Positions 1 through 10,906 of a stretch of DNA of 64,000 nucleotides are shown piece after piece (the stretch's first letter is position 1; each line of letters begins with the position of its first letter). The notes under the pieces were generated by a model. That model had not been told where the DNA came from and searched no databases. It worked only from the letters and a program-made list of their open reading frames with translations. Position numbers and translations under genes: made by a program. Source of the DNA: Antiquaquibacter soli (lineage in GTDB: Bacteria > Actinomycetota > Actinomycetes > Actinomycetales > Microbacteriaceae); contig NZ_JAUQUB010000001.1 of NCBI RefSeq assembly GCF_030580675.1, positions 1,302,001 through 1,366,000 on the forward strand. Direction: 5' to 3'.

Positions 1-312
1 GAGGCCGAGGAACAGGTTGTTCAGGCGGACCGAGAGCAGGTCGCCCTCGTGGATCGGGAACACGATGTACGCGACGATCGCGAGCACGCTTCCGATGATC
101 GAGACGAAGAACCACGCGGAAACGCGGCGCTCGGCCTGCTTCTCCTTCTCCGGGGAGAGGTCGGTGACGCGCGGGCGGAAGGGCGGGAAGCCCGGGTTCT
201 GCACCTCGTCGGCGACCACCACGGCAGTGCCGTGGGACGGCGGGTTCGCGCCGTGCTTCTCGACTGTCGAGCCGACGGCGGCGCCGTCAGTCGGGTCGTG
301 GTCCTTCGCCAT
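1..312 (-). CDS. qcrA: Rieske iron-sulfur subunit of the bcc complex, N-terminal part (cut by window edge)
   Basis: Only the first 104 codons are visible; the gene runs off the left edge. The ATG at 312 follows a GAAGGG ribosome site. The product has a charged, proline-rich cytoplasmic tail and a membrane segment at about residues 66-85, as in the N-terminal anchor region of actinobacterial QcrA. The Fe-S ligand domain lies outside the window. The assignment rests mainly on the neighbours: qcrC and ctaE precede it on the same strand, which is the usual actinobacterial ctaE-qcrC-qcrA order. The protein would carry electrons from menaquinol to cytochrome c in the membrane-bound bcc-aa3 supercomplex. 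Confidence 0.85.
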   Translation of the reverse strand, partial: MAKDHDPTDGAAVGSTVEKHGANPPSHGTAVVVADEVQNPGFPPFRPRVTDLSPEKEKQAERRVSAWFFVSIIGSVLAIVAYIVFPIHEGDLLSVRLNNLFLGL

Positions 313-342
313 TCTTATCCCTTCAACCGTCGAGCGGCGCTG

Positions 343-1131
343 CTAGTTGGACTTGGCCGTGAGCCACACGGTGATCGCGACGATCGCACCGAGTCCGAAG
401 ATCCAGATGAATAGGCCCTCCGACACGGGGCCCAGGTTGCCGAGTCCGAATCCGCCCACGGAGGGCTCTTCGTCGAGGAACTTGAGGTACGTGATGATGT
501 TCGCCTTGTCCTCGGGCGAGATGTTGTGGTCGTTGAACACCGGCATGTTCTGCGGGCCGGTGAGCATCGCCTCATAGACGTAGACGGCCTCGACGTCGGT
601 CAGCGGGGGAGCGAACTTGCCCTCCGTGAGAGCGCCGCCCGCACCCGCGACGTTGTGGCACATCGCGCAGTTGATGCGGAAGAGCTCGGCACCGATCGCG
701 GCGTCGCCGTCGCCCTGGAGGTACTTCTCGTCGGGGATGCTCGGGCCCGGGCCGCGGGAAGCCACGTAGGCGGCGAGGGCGGCGATCTGCTCCTCAGTGA
801 ACTGCGGGGGCTTCTGCTCGGCCTGCGGTCCTGTCGCGGCCATCGGCATGCGGCCCGTTCCGACCTGGAAGTCGACAGCGGCAGCACCGACGCCGACCAG
901 GCTGGGGGCCTGCGACGTACCCTGCAGGGCCATGCCGTGGCACGTCGCGCAGTTCGCGGCGAAGAGCTTGCCGCCCTCCTCCACGAGCGCGTCCTGGGCG
1001 GCTTGAGTCTCCGCCGTCGCGCTCGACGTGAAGAGCGCGTACGCGCCGCCGGAGGCCATGAGGCCGATGAGCAGGAGGGCGACGCTCGCCAGAGGATGAC
1101 GGCGGCCGGTCGCTTTCTTATTCTTCGCCAT
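343..1131 (-). CDS. qcrC: Diheme cytochrome c subunit of menaquinol-cytochrome c reductase
   Basis: 262 aa starting at ATG 1131 (MAKNKK...). An upstream in-frame extension is possible but would run into the ctaE end region. There is an N-terminal membrane anchor at about residues 14-35, two c-type heme motifs CATCH (61-65) and CAMCH (155-159) in two cytochrome c domains, and a C-terminal membrane helix from about residue 232. Two hemes on one anchored subunit are typical of the actinobacterial bcc complex, where QcrC replaces soluble cytochrome c and passes electrons directly to the aa3 oxidase. It lies 20 bases after ctaE and 30 bases before qcrA, so the three are probably one transcript. 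Confidence 0.95.
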   Translation of the reverse strand: MAKNKKATGRRHPLASVALLLIGLMASGGAYALFTSSATAETQAAQDALVEEGGKLFAANCATCHGMALQGTSQAPSLVGVGAAAVDFQVGTGRMPMAATGPQAEQKPPQFTEEQIAALAAYVASRGPGPSIPDEKYLQGDGDAAIGAELFRINCAMCHNVAGAGGALTEGKFAPPLTDVEAVYVYEAMLTGPQNMPVFNDHNISPEDKANIITYLKFLDEEPSVGGFGLGNLGPVSEGLFIWIFGLGAIVAITVWLTAKSN

Positions 1132-1151
1132 GATGCGTAGGGGTCCGATTC

Positions 1152-1787
1152 TTATCTCAGGATGTAGATGACGAGGAACAGGCCGATCCACACCACATCG
1201 ACGAAGTGCCAGTAGTAGGAAACGACGACAGCAGTCGTGGCCTCCTTGTGGCCGAAGCGCGTCACGGCGAAGGCCCGGCCGATGACCAGGAGGAAGGCGA
1301 TGAGTCCGCCCGTGACGTGGAGACCGTGGAATCCGGTCGTGATGTAGAACGCCGATCCGTAAGAGTCACTCGACAGGCTCACGTGCTCGCTCACGAGGAG
1401 CGCGTACTCGTAGATCTGGCCGACGACGAAGGTCGCGCCCATGGCGTAGGTGAGGAAGAACCACTCGACCATGCCCCACTGGCGGAACTGGAGGAGCGAA
1501 CCGGTGCGGCGAGGCTGCATGCGCTCGGCGGCGAAGACGCCGGCCTGCGCGGTGAAGGACGACAGCACGAGGATCGTGGTGTTGATGGCGGCGAACGTGA
1601 TGTTGAGCTTCGCCGTCTGGTCCGCCCACAGCTCCGGCGACGTCGCCTTGAGCGTGAAGTAGATGGCGAAGAGGCCCGCGAAGAACATCACCTCGCTGCC
1701 GAGCCACACGATCGTTCCGACCGCCACGGTGTTGGGGCGCTGGACTGCGGGTACTCCGGTCGAACGCGGGAGAGAAGCTGTGGTCAC
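1152..1787 (-). CDS. ctaE: Cytochrome c oxidase subunit III
   Basis: 211 aa with about five membrane helices. It has the subunit III layout: the stretch [17 protein letters not shown] in the first helix, and [10 protein letters not shown] and [14 protein letters not shown] near the C-terminus, which are family hallmarks. It is part of the aa3-type terminal oxidase in the cytoplasmic membrane. The start is GTG at 1787, preceded by GGGAGG, which can act as a ribosome site; CATAAT lies just upstream of that, so transcription may also begin at the start codon itself. First gene of the ctaE-qcrC-qcrA run, divergent from trpD. Confidence 0.95.
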   Translation of the reverse strand: MTTASLPRSTGVPAVQRPNTVAVGTIVWLGSEVMFFAGLFAIYFTLKATSPELWADQTAKLNITFAAINTTILVLSSFTAQAGVFAAERMQPRRTGSLLQFRQWGMVEWFFLTYAMGATFVVGQIYEYALLVSEHVSLSSDSYGSAFYITTGFHGLHVTGGLIAFLLVIGRAFAVTRFGHKEATTAVVVSYYWHFVDVVWIGLFLVIYILR

Positions 1788-1799
1788 CCTCCCATTATG
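1788..1799 (-). promoter_or_regulatory. Predicted ctaE -10 element
   Basis: On the minus strand CATAAT (1794-1799) is followed by six bases, GGGAGG, and then the GTG of ctaE. The spacing puts the predicted transcript start at or next to the start codon. No convincing -35 was seen. Confidence 0.45.
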
Positions 1800-1853
1800 G
1801 TCGATTTCCCAGACGGCGTTTTGTCATTCGCCAGGCCAGTCGCGCAGCCTCGT

Positions 1854-1865
1854 TAGGATTTGGCC
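1854..1865 (+). promoter_or_regulatory. Predicted trpD -10 element, leaderless spacing
   Basis: TAGGAT (1854-1859) lies six bases before ATG 1866. AGGA inside it could alternatively serve as a ribosome site at 7 bases. Either reading favours ATG 1866 over TTG 1860. Confidence 0.5.
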
Positions 1866-2921
1866 ATGGCGATCGAGAGAACCTGGCCCGACATCCTCGC
1901 AACGCTCGTCGATGGGCGCGATCTCTCGATCAGCGAGGCCGAGTGGGCCATGCAGTCCGTCATGGCGGGCGAGGCGACGTCCGCCCAGCTGGCCGGCCTT
2001 CTGGTCGCCCTGCGCGTCAAAGGCGAGACGGTCGACGAGATCGTCGGATTCCGGGATGCCGTGCTCGCAAACGCCCAGCCGCTGGCCGTCTCACCCGATG
2101 TACTCGACATCGTCGGCACCGGCGGCGACCCGTACGGCGCCGTCCTGAACATCTCGTCTGTCGCGTCCGTGATCGCAGCGGCAGCGGGCATCCCGGTCGT
2201 CAAGCACGGCAACCGCGGGGCGAGCTCCGCGTCGGGCGCGTCCGACGTGCTCTCCGCGCTCGGCCTCAACCTCGACCTCTCGCCCGAGCGCACGGCGCAA
2301 GTGCTCGACGAGGTGGGGGTCACCTTCGTGTTCGCGGCGCTCTTCCACCCGGGGTTCCGCCACGCGGGGCCCACGCGCAAGGAGCTCGGCATCTCGACGC
2401 TGTTCAACGTGCTCGGACCCCTGTGCAACCCGGCGCGACCGAACGCCTCGGCGGTCGGCGTGGCGAGCCTCGAGCGCGTTCCACTCGTGGTGGGCGTCTT
2501 CCAGACGCGCGGTGCGACCGCACTCGTCTACCGCGGGGATGACGGCATCGACAAACTCACGACGACCGGGCATAGCCACATCTGGGAGGTCACGCGGGGA
2601 GCGGTGACCGAACACGACCTCGATCCTGCGGAACTCGGCATCCCGCGCGCGCCGATCGAGGCGCTCCTCGGCAAGGACCCGGCCTATAACGCCGGCGTCG
2701 CGCGCGGAGTGCTCTCGGGGGAGCCGGGGCCGGTCCGCGACATCGTGCTGCTCAACGCGGCCGCGGGGCTCGTCTCGTGGGAGCTCTCGCGGGATCCCGA
2801 CCAGCTCCAGGAGCCGATCCTCGACCGGCTGCGGGCACAGTTCGATCGCGCCGCCTCCGTCGTCGACTCGGGCGCGGCCGCGGAGAAGCTCGAGGCCTGG
2901 GTCGCCGCGACGAACCGCTAG
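1866..2921 (+). CDS. trpD: Anthranilate phosphoribosyltransferase
   Basis: 351 aa. It joins anthranilate to PRPP in the second step of tryptophan synthesis. Seen: the PRPP-binding glycine loop GTGGD (84-88), KHGNRGASS (113-121), and NPARP further on, at the expected order and length for TrpD. The gene stands alone, away from other trp genes, and is divergent from ctaE, an arrangement I associate with Microbacteriaceae and related families. The 3' end overlaps the end of glpK by 3 bases in convergent orientation. ATG 1866 was chosen over the in-frame TTG at 1860 because of its spacing to TAGGAT/AGGA. Confidence 0.97.
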   Translation: MAIERTWPDILATLVDGRDLSISEAEWAMQSVMAGEATSAQLAGLLVALRVKGETVDEIVGFRDAVLANAQPLAVSPDVLDIVGTGGDPYGAVLNISSVASVIAAAAGIPVVKHGNRGASSASGASDVLSALGLNLDLSPERTAQVLDEVGVTFVFAALFHPGFRHAGPTRKELGISTLFNVLGPLCNPARPNASAVGVASLERVPLVVGVFQTRGATALVYRGDDGIDKLTTTGHSHIWEVTRGAVTEHDLDPAELGIPRAPIEALLGKDPAYNAGVARGVLSGEPGPVRDIVLLNAAAGLVSWELSRDPDQLQEPILDRLRAQFDRAASVVDSGAAAEKLEAWVAATNR

Positions 2922-4420
2922 TCCTCGACCCAGTCGAGGGTCTTCGAGATCGCCTTGCGCCACTCGCGGAGCAGTCTCTCGCGGTCGTCGTCGGACATCG
3001 CGGGCTCCCACCGGCGGTCCTCCTGCCAGTTCGCCCGCAGTTCGTCGAGACCCGCCCAGAATCCGACCGAGAGTCCCGCGGCGTACGCCGCCCCGAGGGC
3101 CGTCGTCTCGGGCACGACGGGGCGCACGACAGGGACGCCGAGGATGTCGGCTTGGAACTGCATGAGCCTCTCGTTCGCGACCATCCCCCCGTCCACTTTG
3201 AGCTCGGTCAGCGGCACGCCGAAATCGGCGTCCGCGGCGTCCAGGACCTCGCGCGTCTGGAATGCCGTGGCCTCGAGGGCGGCGCGCGCGATGTGGCCCT
3301 TGTTCGCGAATCTCGTCAGGCCGAGGATGGCTCCCCGGGCATCCGGCCGCCAGTGGGGCGCGAAGAGACCGGAGAAGGCGGGGACGAAGTACACCCCGCC
3401 GTTATCGTCGACGCTCGAGGCGAGCTCCTCGACCTCGGCGGCGCTCGAGATGATGCCGAGATTGTCGCGGAGCCACTGGACGAGGGATCCCGTCACCGCG
3501 ATCGACCCCTCGAGGGCGTAGCGCGGGGGCTCGTCCTCGAGCCGGTAGGCGACGGTCGTGAGAAGCCCGTTGCCCGACCGCACGATCTCCTCACCCGTGT
3601 TGACGATGAGGAAATTCCCGGTGCCGTAGGTGTTCTTCGACTCTCCGGCGTCGAAAGCCGCCTGGCCGAACGTCGCCGCCTGCTGGTCGCCGAGGATGCC
3701 CGTGATGGGCACATCCCGCAGCAGCGAGCTCTTCTCGATCACCCCGAACGCATCCGAGGAGCTGCGGATCGCGGGGAGCATCGAGAGGGGGATCCCGAAC
3801 TCGGCTGCGATCTGCTCGTCCCACTCGCAGGAGCCGAGGTCCATGAGGAGGGTGCGGCTCGCGTTCGTGACATCCGTCGCGTGCACGCCGTCCTGCGTGC
3901 CGCCGGTGAGGTTCCAGAGCAGCCACGAGTCGGTCGTGCCGAAGAGCAGGTCGCCGGCCTCCGCGCGCTCCCGCGCCCCGTCGACGTTCTCGAGGATCCA
4001 CACGATCTTCGTGGCCGAGAAGTAGGTCGCCAGGGGAAGGCCGACGCGGTCCTTGAAACGATCGACGTCGCCGCGGGCCAGCCGGTCGACGATCGGCTGG
4101 GTGCGGGTGTCCTGCCAGACGATCGCGTTGTACACGGGCTCGCCCGTGTGGCGATCCCAGACGACGGCCGTCTCCCGCTGGTTGGTGATGCCGACGGCGG
4201 CGATGTCGTGGCGGGTGATGTCGGCCTTAGCGAGCGCGGTGCCGATGACCTCGCGGGTGTTGTTCCAGATCTCGACCGGGTCGTGCTCCACCCACCCGGC
4301 GCGGGGGAAGATCTGGCGGTGCTCGAGCTGGCCGACCGACACGACGCTGCCCGAGTGGTCGAAGACGATGGCCCGCGTGCTCGTCGTGCCCTGGTCGATC
4401 GCGAGGACGAAGGTGCTCAT
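2918..4420 (-). CDS. glpK: Glycerol kinase
   Basis: 500 aa, normal length for the FGGY-family glycerol kinase, which phosphorylates glycerol to glycerol 3-phosphate with ATP. Seen: the N-terminal phosphate-binding loop [10 protein letters not shown] (9-18), the substrate region [16 protein letters not shown] and YGTGNF in the middle, and KVDGGM with [10 protein letters not shown] near the C-terminus. ATG 4420 was chosen because the family starts there and because TACCCT lies six bases upstream. No glycerol facilitator or dehydrogenase is adjacent. Confidence 0.97.
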   Translation of the reverse strand: MSTFVLAIDQGTTSTRAIVFDHSGSVVSVGQLEHRQIFPRAGWVEHDPVEIWNNTREVIGTALAKADITRHDIAAVGITNQRETAVVWDRHTGEPVYNAIVWQDTRTQPIVDRLARGDVDRFKDRVGLPLATYFSATKIVWILENVDGARERAEAGDLLFGTTDSWLLWNLTGGTQDGVHATDVTNASRTLLMDLGSCEWDEQIAAEFGIPLSMLPAIRSSSDAFGVIEKSSLLRDVPITGILGDQQAATFGQAAFDAGESKNTYGTGNFLIVNTGEEIVRSGNGLLTTVAYRLEDEPPRYALEGSIAVTGSLVQWLRDNLGIISSAAEVEELASSVDDNGGVYFVPAFSGLFAPHWRPDARGAILGLTRFANKGHIARAALEATAFQTREVLDAADADFGVPLTELKVDGGMVANERLMQFQADILGVPVVRPVVPETTALGAAYAAGLSVGFWAGLDELRANWQEDRRWEPAMSDDDRERLLREWRKAISKTLDWVED

Positions 4421-4432
4421 GGCTCGAGGGTA
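4421..4432 (-). promoter_or_regulatory. Predicted glpK -10 element, leaderless spacing
   Basis: TACCCT on the minus strand (4427-4432), then six bases, then ATG 4420. Confidence 0.45.
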
Positions 4433-4484
4433 CCCAGCAGGTGTGTCGGCTGCGGCATCGTTGCGCCAGGCGAGACGAATGTAC

Positions 4485-5747
4485 TCACGCGAGGCTGTCC
4501 GGACCGAGCTCCGAAGCCGACCGATGCCCGGAGAGCCCCAGGACGAGGTCGAACTCGGCGATGATGTTGCGCAGCACCGCCTCCGCGCCGGCCGCGCCGG
4601 CCACCGCCATTCCGTACACGTAGGGGCGGCCCACGAGTACTGCGTTGGCTCCTCGTGCGAGGGCCTTGGCGACATCGCTGCCCGACCGCACTCCGCTGTC
4701 GAGGAGCACCGGCATCCGACCGTTCACGCGATCGGCGATCGCGGGCAGTGCCGCGAACGAGCCGATCGCGCCGTCGATCTGGCGGCCGGCGTGGTTGCTC
4801 ACGACGATCCCGTCGACGCCGTAGTCGAGGGCGAGGGATGCGTCATCCGGGTGCTGGATGCCTTTGAGCAGGATCGGCAGGGTCGTGCGTCCGCGCAGGA
4901 ACGCGAGGTCGTTCCAGGTGAGGCTCGGCCGCGAGAAGACGTCCAGGAACGTCTCGACGGCGGCGCGGGGCGCGGGGGAGCGCAGGTTGCTGCCGAATCG
5001 GCCGGGGTGATTGCGAGACATCTCGACAAGTGTGCGGATAGTGGTCGGCGTGATTCTGGGCTTCGGGCCCGCCGCCGGGGGAGCGGCCAGGCGCTCGGAC
5101 ACGAGACGGGCGAACACCGGGTCGCTCGTGTACTGGGCGATCCCTTGGGCCCGGATGAACGGCAGGTAGGCGACGTCGAGGTCGCGGGGCCGCCAGCCGA
5201 GCATGTGGGTATCGAGGGTCACGACGATCGCTTGCGCACCGGTGCGCTCCGCCCGCGACACGAAGCTCTCCACCAGCTCGTCGTTGCTGCTCCAGTACAG
5301 CTGGAACCAGTGCGGCGAGCCGTCCATGCTCGTGGCCACCGTCTCCATCGGCACGGACGCCTGGCTCGAGAGCACGTAGGGGATCCCGAGCGCCCGAGCG
5401 GCAGCGGCGATCGCGAGGTCGGCGTCCGGATGCACGAGCTCGAGCACTCCGACGGGGGCGGCGAGAACGGGGGAGGGGTAGCGGTGCCCGAAGAGCTCCA
5501 CGGAGAGGTCGCGGGTCGAGACATCCCGCAGCACGCGGGGAACGAGGTGCACCGCGTCGAAGGCGGCGCGGTTGTTCGCCGCCGTGACCTCGGCTCCGCT
5601 CGATCCCGCCACGTACGCCCAGGCTGCGGGCGACATGGCACGGTGGGCGGCTGCCTCGAGCGCCTCCCAGGAGGCGGGGACCACGGGCATCCCGCCCTGG
5701 GCACCCGCCCGGTAGATCGCGGACTGGGTGTCGCGGCCGACGTTCAC
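4485..5747 (-). CDS. FMN-dependent alpha-hydroxy-acid oxidase (lactate 2-monooxygenase-like)
   Basis: 420 aa TIM-barrel flavoenzyme of the lactate/glycolate oxidase family. Seen: [48 protein letters not shown], the catalytic His/Arg segment [10 protein letters not shown] and the FMN phosphate loop [12 protein letters not shown]. The [12 protein letters not shown] and AQYTSDPVF segments resemble lactate 2-monooxygenases (lactate to acetate and CO2) more than plain lactate dehydrogenases, but sequence reading alone does not settle this. The start is GTG 5747 with GAGGAGA upstream. It sits alone between glpK and the ychJ-like gene. Confidence 0.85.
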   Translation of the reverse strand: MNVGRDTQSAIYRAGAQGGMPVVPASWEALEAAAHRAMSPAAWAYVAGSSGAEVTAANNRAAFDAVHLVPRVLRDVSTRDLSVELFGHRYPSPVLAAPVGVLELVHPDADLAIAAAARALGIPYVLSSQASVPMETVATSMDGSPHWFQLYWSSNDELVESFVSRAERTGAQAIVVTLDTHMLGWRPRDLDVAYLPFIRAQGIAQYTSDPVFARLVSERLAAPPAAGPKPRITPTTIRTLVEMSRNHPGRFGSNLRSPAPRAAVETFLDVFSRPSLTWNDLAFLRGRTTLPILLKGIQHPDDASLALDYGVDGIVVSNHAGRQIDGAIGSFAALPAIADRVNGRMPVLLDSGVRSGSDVAKALARGANAVLVGRPYVYGMAVAGAAGAEAVLRNIIAEFDLVLGLSGHRSASELGPDSLA

Positions 5748-5788
5748 AGAGCTCTCCTCACCATCGAGTGGTTCGAGACTAGCCGCCG

Positions 5789-7633
<1,845 letters not shown>

Positions 7634-7651
7634 CAGGGCAGCGCAGCTCGG

Positions 7652-7669
7652 CCGCTGAGCCTTCAGCGG
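7652..7669. terminator. Hairpin between convergent argG and tetR, possible two-way terminator
   Basis: CCGCTGA (7652-7658) and TCAGCGG (7663-7669) form a perfect 7-bp stem with loop GCCT. The downstream arm overlaps the last codons of the tetR gene. There is no clear T tract on either side, so termination is only suggested. Confidence 0.4.
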
Positions 7670-8247
7670 GTTGGCGATTCTTCGGGGCGAGCGACGCCAG
7701 CGAGCGCGCGGTCCACCACATCCGAGAGGAACGGGCGGCTCGCCGACTGGGCGTCGAATGCCACTCGCACCAGGACGGCGCCGGTCATGACTGCCAAGGG
7801 CACGTCGACGTCGCCGGGGGAGAGGTGCACCTCGAGCGCTCGGCGCAGCCCGGCGGTGCCGGTGTCGTAGAGACGCCGGCGAAGCTGATCGACAACGGGG
7901 TCTGACCCGGTTCGTTCGATGACCCCTCCGAGTATGCGCGCAAGGCGACCGGTGGAGAGGTCGGCGGCGAAGTCCTCGAGGGCGACGAGGAGGTCGGCTC
8001 GGAGGTCGCCGGTCGGTTGCGGATGGTGCGCCTCATCACAGATCAAGTCCACCGCATCACGGACGAGGTCGAGACGCTGCGGCCAGTAGGTGTAGATCGT
8101 TCCCCTGGCGTAGCCCGAGCGTCGGGCGATCTCGGCGTGGGTCACGTGCTCCCATCCATCGGCGAGGAGTACCTCCGCTGCGGCGGCGACGACGTCTCGC
8201 CGCGTGCGCGCGACCCGGGGGTCTGAGACTTCCGCTGTGCCGGCCAT
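7663..8247 (-). CDS. TetR-family transcriptional regulator
   Basis: 194 aa. The N-terminal TetR helix-turn-helix is clear (RRDVVAAAAEVLLADGWEHV, then AEIARRSGYARGTIYTYW), followed by a helical ligand domain. ATG 8247 was preferred over GTG 8253 because TAGACT lies exactly six bases upstream. It is divergent from the MBL hydrolase gene with 47 bases between starts, a layout in which TetR regulators commonly repress themselves and the neighbour. The intergenic region holds palindromic sequence that could be its operator. Ligand unknown. Confidence 0.9.
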   Translation of the reverse strand: MAGTAEVSDPRVARTRRDVVAAAAEVLLADGWEHVTHAEIARRSGYARGTIYTYWPQRLDLVRDAVDLICDEAHHPQPTGDLRADLLVALEDFAADLSTGRLARILGGVIERTGSDPVVDQLRRRLYDTGTAGLRRALEVHLSPGDVDVPLAVMTGAVLVRVAFDAQSASRPFLSDVVDRALAGVARPEESPTR

Positions 8248-8259
8248 TCCCACAGTCTA
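8248..8259 (-). promoter_or_regulatory. Predicted tetR -10 element, leaderless spacing
   Basis: TAGACT on the minus strand (8254-8259), six bases, then ATG 8247. It overlaps the palindrome GTCTAGAC (8255-8262). Confidence 0.45.
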
Positions 8260-8300
8260 GACAAAATAGGACAGTTGTGCTGTTAATAGACAACATGTCC
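8255..8300. promoter_or_regulatory. Candidate TetR operator region between tetR and the MBL gene
   Basis: Two symmetric elements are visible: the perfect palindrome GTCTAGAC (8255-8262), and GGACAGTTGT (8269-8278) against ACAACATGTCC (8290-8300), inverted arms that match apart from one inserted base. The second spans the region where a promoter for the MBL gene must lie (TTAATA 8283-8288, six bases before ATG 8295). Position and symmetry suit autoregulation. Confidence 0.45.
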
Positions 8301-9116
8301 AATAACTACTCCAGTGTTCACAGCAGCGGGATCGAGGTTTTCGCGCTTCCCACGGGGAGCTACTCCGCTCGCGCAGCGTTTGCCTTCCGCGGGGGTTCGT
8401 TCTTCGACCGTCGTCAGTTCGCCGCTACTGCTGTTCTCGTTCGGCATCCGTCGGGGGATCTGCTGATCGACGCCGGATTCGGCCGGGATTTCGAGCGGCA
8501 TCTCGAAATACTCCCGGCCTTCCGTCGATCTGCGCACACGGTGGGTGCCCCCGTCGTCGACCAGCTGATCGACGCGGGGTATGACCCGGGTCGATTGACG
8601 GCGATTCTCCTGACCCACTCGCACTGGGATCACGTGAGCGGCATCGCTGACCTTGACGTGCCGGTGCTGATCACCAGAGAGGAGATCGCCTACGCCGGCC
8701 GCGCAGCGGGTGACCGAGTCTTCAGCGAGGTATCCCGCGACCGGCGCCTCGTGACCTACGCCTTCGATGAAGGCCCCTTTGAGGGGTTCTCTGCCAGCTA
8801 CGACCACTACGGTGACGGCTCCCTCGTCGTTGTGCCGGCGGTGGGGCACACGTCCGGTTCAGTCATCGTCTTCGTGCGTACCTCGGCGGGGGAGCGGTTC
8901 GCCTTCATCGGCGACCTCGCCTGGCAGCTCGAGGCGGTCGAGCGCACGGTGGATCGTCCCTGGCTCATGAGGCGCCTGGCCGACAGCGACCCGGCGCGCA
9001 TCCGCGAGGACCTCCAGCGCATCTCCGGGCTGGCGGACCGCTACCACGTGATCCCTGCCCACGACGCTCGAGCGTTCCAGTCGGTGCCGGCGTTGAGCGG
9101 CGAGGCACTTCGTTGA
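8295..9116 (+). CDS. Metallo-beta-lactamase-fold hydrolase
   Basis: 273 aa. The zinc motif HSHWDH is complete (His108, His110, Asp112, His113), with GHTSGS (His185), GDLAW (Asp207) and a late His in PAHDAR, so a dinuclear metal site is likely. The N-terminal half (LIDAGFG...YDPGRLTAILLTHSHWDH) resembles the lactonase-like branch (AHL lactonase type) rather than RNA-processing or glyoxalase II members, but the substrate is unknown. ATG 8295 was chosen; GTG 8277 is an alternative. It overlaps the next gene by 4 bases, suggesting co-translation with the CMD protein. Confidence 0.85.
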   Translation: MSNNYSSVHSSGIEVFALPTGSYSARAAFAFRGGSFFDRRQFAATAVLVRHPSGDLLIDAGFGRDFERHLEILPAFRRSAHTVGAPVVDQLIDAGYDPGRLTAILLTHSHWDHVSGIADLDVPVLITREEIAYAGRAAGDRVFSEVSRDRRLVTYAFDEGPFEGFSASYDHYGDGSLVVVPAVGHTSGSVIVFVRTSAGERFAFIGDLAWQLEAVERTVDRPWLMRRLADSDPARIREDLQRISGLADRYHVIPAHDARAFQSVPALSGEALR

Positions 9117-9523
9117 GCGATCAGGATCGCCTCACCGCTGGTCGCGCCGTCTATGCTCGCAACTTCGGTGTTGACGACGCCACCGCCCAGCGCCTGATGG
9201 AGAGCCGGGCGGGTTCGGCCTTCGTGGCGGAGAGTTACGTCGCTGCCGGCGGACCCGGCTGGTCGGGAGTGCACTTGACCGACCGCGACCGAAGCGTGGC
9301 CACGATCGCCGCCCTCGTGGCCCAGGGGGTCACCGACGATCGACTCGCCGTCTACCTGCGGGTGGCGCGTCGAGAGGGCCTGGACGATGACGGCCTGACC
9401 GAACTCATGATCCTGCTCACCGCGTACGTCGGTCAGCCCTCGACATCGCTGGCCATGCGCGCGGTGCTGGGGAGTGGCAGCCAGGAGGGGCCACGGGGCT
9501 CCGACATACGCCACTTGACATAA
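9113..9523 (+). CDS. Carboxymuconolactone decarboxylase-family protein
   Basis: 136 aa. It matches the CMD family: RDRSVATIAALVAQGVTDDR, then a helical ...LTELMILLTAYVGQPST segment near the C-terminus. There is no CxxC, so it is not an AhpD-like peroxidase partner. The TTG start at 9113 overlaps the MBL stop (TTGA) and has GAGG seven bases upstream. CMD proteins classically act on gamma-carboxymuconolactone; pairing with an MBL lactonase-like enzyme suggests both act on a lactone or related ring compound, which is inference. Confidence 0.82.
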   Translation: MSDQDRLTAGRAVYARNFGVDDATAQRLMESRAGSAFVAESYVAAGGPGWSGVHLTDRDRSVATIAALVAQGVTDDRLAVYLRVARREGLDDDGLTELMILLTAYVGQPSTSLAMRAVLGSGSQEGPRGSDIRHLT

Positions 9524-9603
9524 TGTGCATTATCGGGTGAAGCAGGATGCTGCGAGAACCGCGTTTCGACCCCGGCCGGATCGCGCCGGCGCCCCGGGCA
9601 ACC

Positions 9604-10020
9604 TCAGGCTTGCTCGATGCGCAGCAGATTTCCGGCGGGATCCCGCACGGCGCAGTCCCGCTTGCCCCAGTCCTGATCCGTCGGTTCCTGGACGATGTCC
9701 GCGCCACCGGACTCCAGGACCTCAAAAAGTGATTGAAGGTCAGGAGTTCGCAATTGGATCCCCGCGTACGTGCCCTTGGCCATCATCTCGAGGATGGTCC
9801 GCCGCTCGTCGTCGCTGAGATTCGGGTCGGCCGTCGGCGGTTGCAGGACGATGGACGTGCCCGGCTGTCCGGGCGGGCCGACGGTGATCCACCGCATGTC
9901 CTGGTATCCGACATCGAGTCGCACCTCGAAGCCCAGCAGGTCGCGGTAGAACGCGAGCGAGGCCTCCGGGTCGGTGTGCGGGAGGAAACTGGCCGAGATC
10001 GTGAGTTCCATGCCGGTCAT
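9604..10020 (-). CDS. VOC-family (glyoxalase-like) protein
   Basis: 138 aa with the beta-alpha-beta-beta-beta layout of the vicinal oxygen chelate fold: LPHTDPEASLAFYRDLLGFEV at the N-terminus and WGKRDCAVRDPAGNLLRIEQ at the C-terminus. Substrate unknown. ATG 10020 overlaps the stop of the upstream AraC gene (ATGA), which supports that start over ATG 10011. Last gene of a five-gene overlapping run; pairing of a VOC protein with a small AraC regulator recurs in actinobacteria. Confidence 0.88.
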   Translation of the reverse strand: MTGMELTISASFLPHTDPEASLAFYRDLLGFEVRLDVGYQDMRWITVGPPGQPGTSIVLQPPTADPNLSDDERRTILEMMAKGTYAGIQLRTPDLQSLFEVLESGGADIVQEPTDQDWGKRDCAVRDPAGNLLRIEQA

Positions 10021-10442
10021 GCTAGAGCGGCGGCATCCGATCGCGCTTCTCGATTCCTGACCGGCCGCGTGATGACGCGCGTCGTGCACCCGGGAATGCC
10101 CGCCAGGGACGCCGCCTCCCGCCGGTAGACGCTCGGAGGCACGCCCACGAGTTCAGTGAACCTCGTGCTGAAGGTGCCGAGCGACGAGCATCCCACCGCG
10201 AAGCACACCTCGGTGACACTGAGCTCACCGCGGCGCAGTAGCGTCATCGCCCGCTCGATCCGTCGCGTCATGAGGTACGAGTACGGGGATTCTCCATACG
10301 CGAGCTTGAACTGGCGGCTCAGGTGGCCCGCGGACATGCCGACGCCGCGCGCGAGCGACTCGACGTCGAGCGGCATCGCGTACTCACGGTCGATACGATC
10401 GCGAACCTTCCGGAGCAGCGCGAGATCCGACAGCGTCGCCAT
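10017..10442 (-). CDS. AraC-type regulator consisting of the DNA-binding domain only
   Basis: 141 aa. Both helix-turn-helix units of the AraC/XylS domain fill residues about 5-105 (LDVESLARGVGMSAGHLSRQ and VTEVCFAVGCSSLGTFSTRF, then GVPPSVYRR). The sensor or oligomerisation domain normally present is missing; the C-terminal tail is short and unstructured in appearance. Such stand-alone forms (MarA/SoxS-like in architecture) are usually controlled by their own level. Its start overlaps the preceding stop by one base (TGATG), so it is co-translated with the UPF0303 gene. Confidence 0.88.
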   Translation of the reverse strand: MATLSDLALLRKVRDRIDREYAMPLDVESLARGVGMSAGHLSRQFKLAYGESPYSYLMTRRIERAMTLLRRGELSVTEVCFAVGCSSLGTFSTRFTELVGVPPSVYRREAASLAGIPGCTTRVITRPVRNREARSDAAALA

Positions 10443-10906
10443 CAGCGGTCCAAGAACCTGCGCAGCGCTTCCGCGGCCACCTCGTGGTCCACGACATCGG
10501 GCTCCCCCGACACCGTGATCGTGCCGATCACCAGTCCCCCGGCCCGCAGCGGGATCGAACCGCCGTGGGCGCGATACACGTCGGGGTTCAGTCCGAAGTC
10601 CTGCACGGATTGCCCGGATGCCTCGAGGCGCCGTCGCACCAAAAGCGAGGGTTCCTCGAAGTGACGGGCTACCGCGGCCTTGCCCTGGAGCCACGGATCG
10701 TTGTCCGGTCCCGTGGAGCCGAGGCGCGCGCGGAAAGCGAGGTCGTCCCGAACGACGACGTCGACCGAAAGGTTGAGCTCGCGCTCCGTGATGACCTCGA
10801 CGGCGCTCAGGCCCAGATCGACCGCCTCCTCATTACCGAACAGGCCGAGGTCGATGCGGGTGAGCTCCTCGAGCTCCTCGATGGTGAAATCGGGAAGGTC
10901 GGTCAT
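10442..10906 (-). CDS. UPF0303 / heme-degrading-domain (GlcG-like fold) protein
   Basis: 154 aa. Seen: LGLSAVEVITERELNLSVDV near the start, KAAVARHFEEPSLLVRRRLE, YRAHGGSIPLR and GLVIGTITVSG, the conserved core of UPF0303 proteins (same superfamily as HbpS/GlcG, profilin-like fold). Family members have been linked to heme or to tail-anchored protein handling; the function here is not known. It overlaps both neighbours by single bases (TGATG) in the SDR-Nudix-UPF0303-AraC-VOC operon. Confidence 0.82.
   Translation of the reverse strand: MTDLPDFTIEELEELTRIDLGLFGNEEAVDLGLSAVEVITERELNLSVDVVVRDDLAFRARLGSTGPDNDPWLQGKAAVARHFEEPSLLVRRRLEASGQSVQDFGLNPDVYRAHGGSIPLRAGGLVIGTITVSGEPDVVDHEVAAEALRRFLDR

Noticed and set aside
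2777-4564. 595-aa open frame opposite glpK
   Set aside because: Arg/Glu/Val-rich shadow of glpK with no recognisable motif, typical of GC-rich antisense frames.
9520-9533. AT-rich inverted repeat ATAATGTGCATTAT at the CMD gene end
   Set aside because: Six-bp arms over the stop codon, no T tract and no matching copy near the TetR gene; could be chance.
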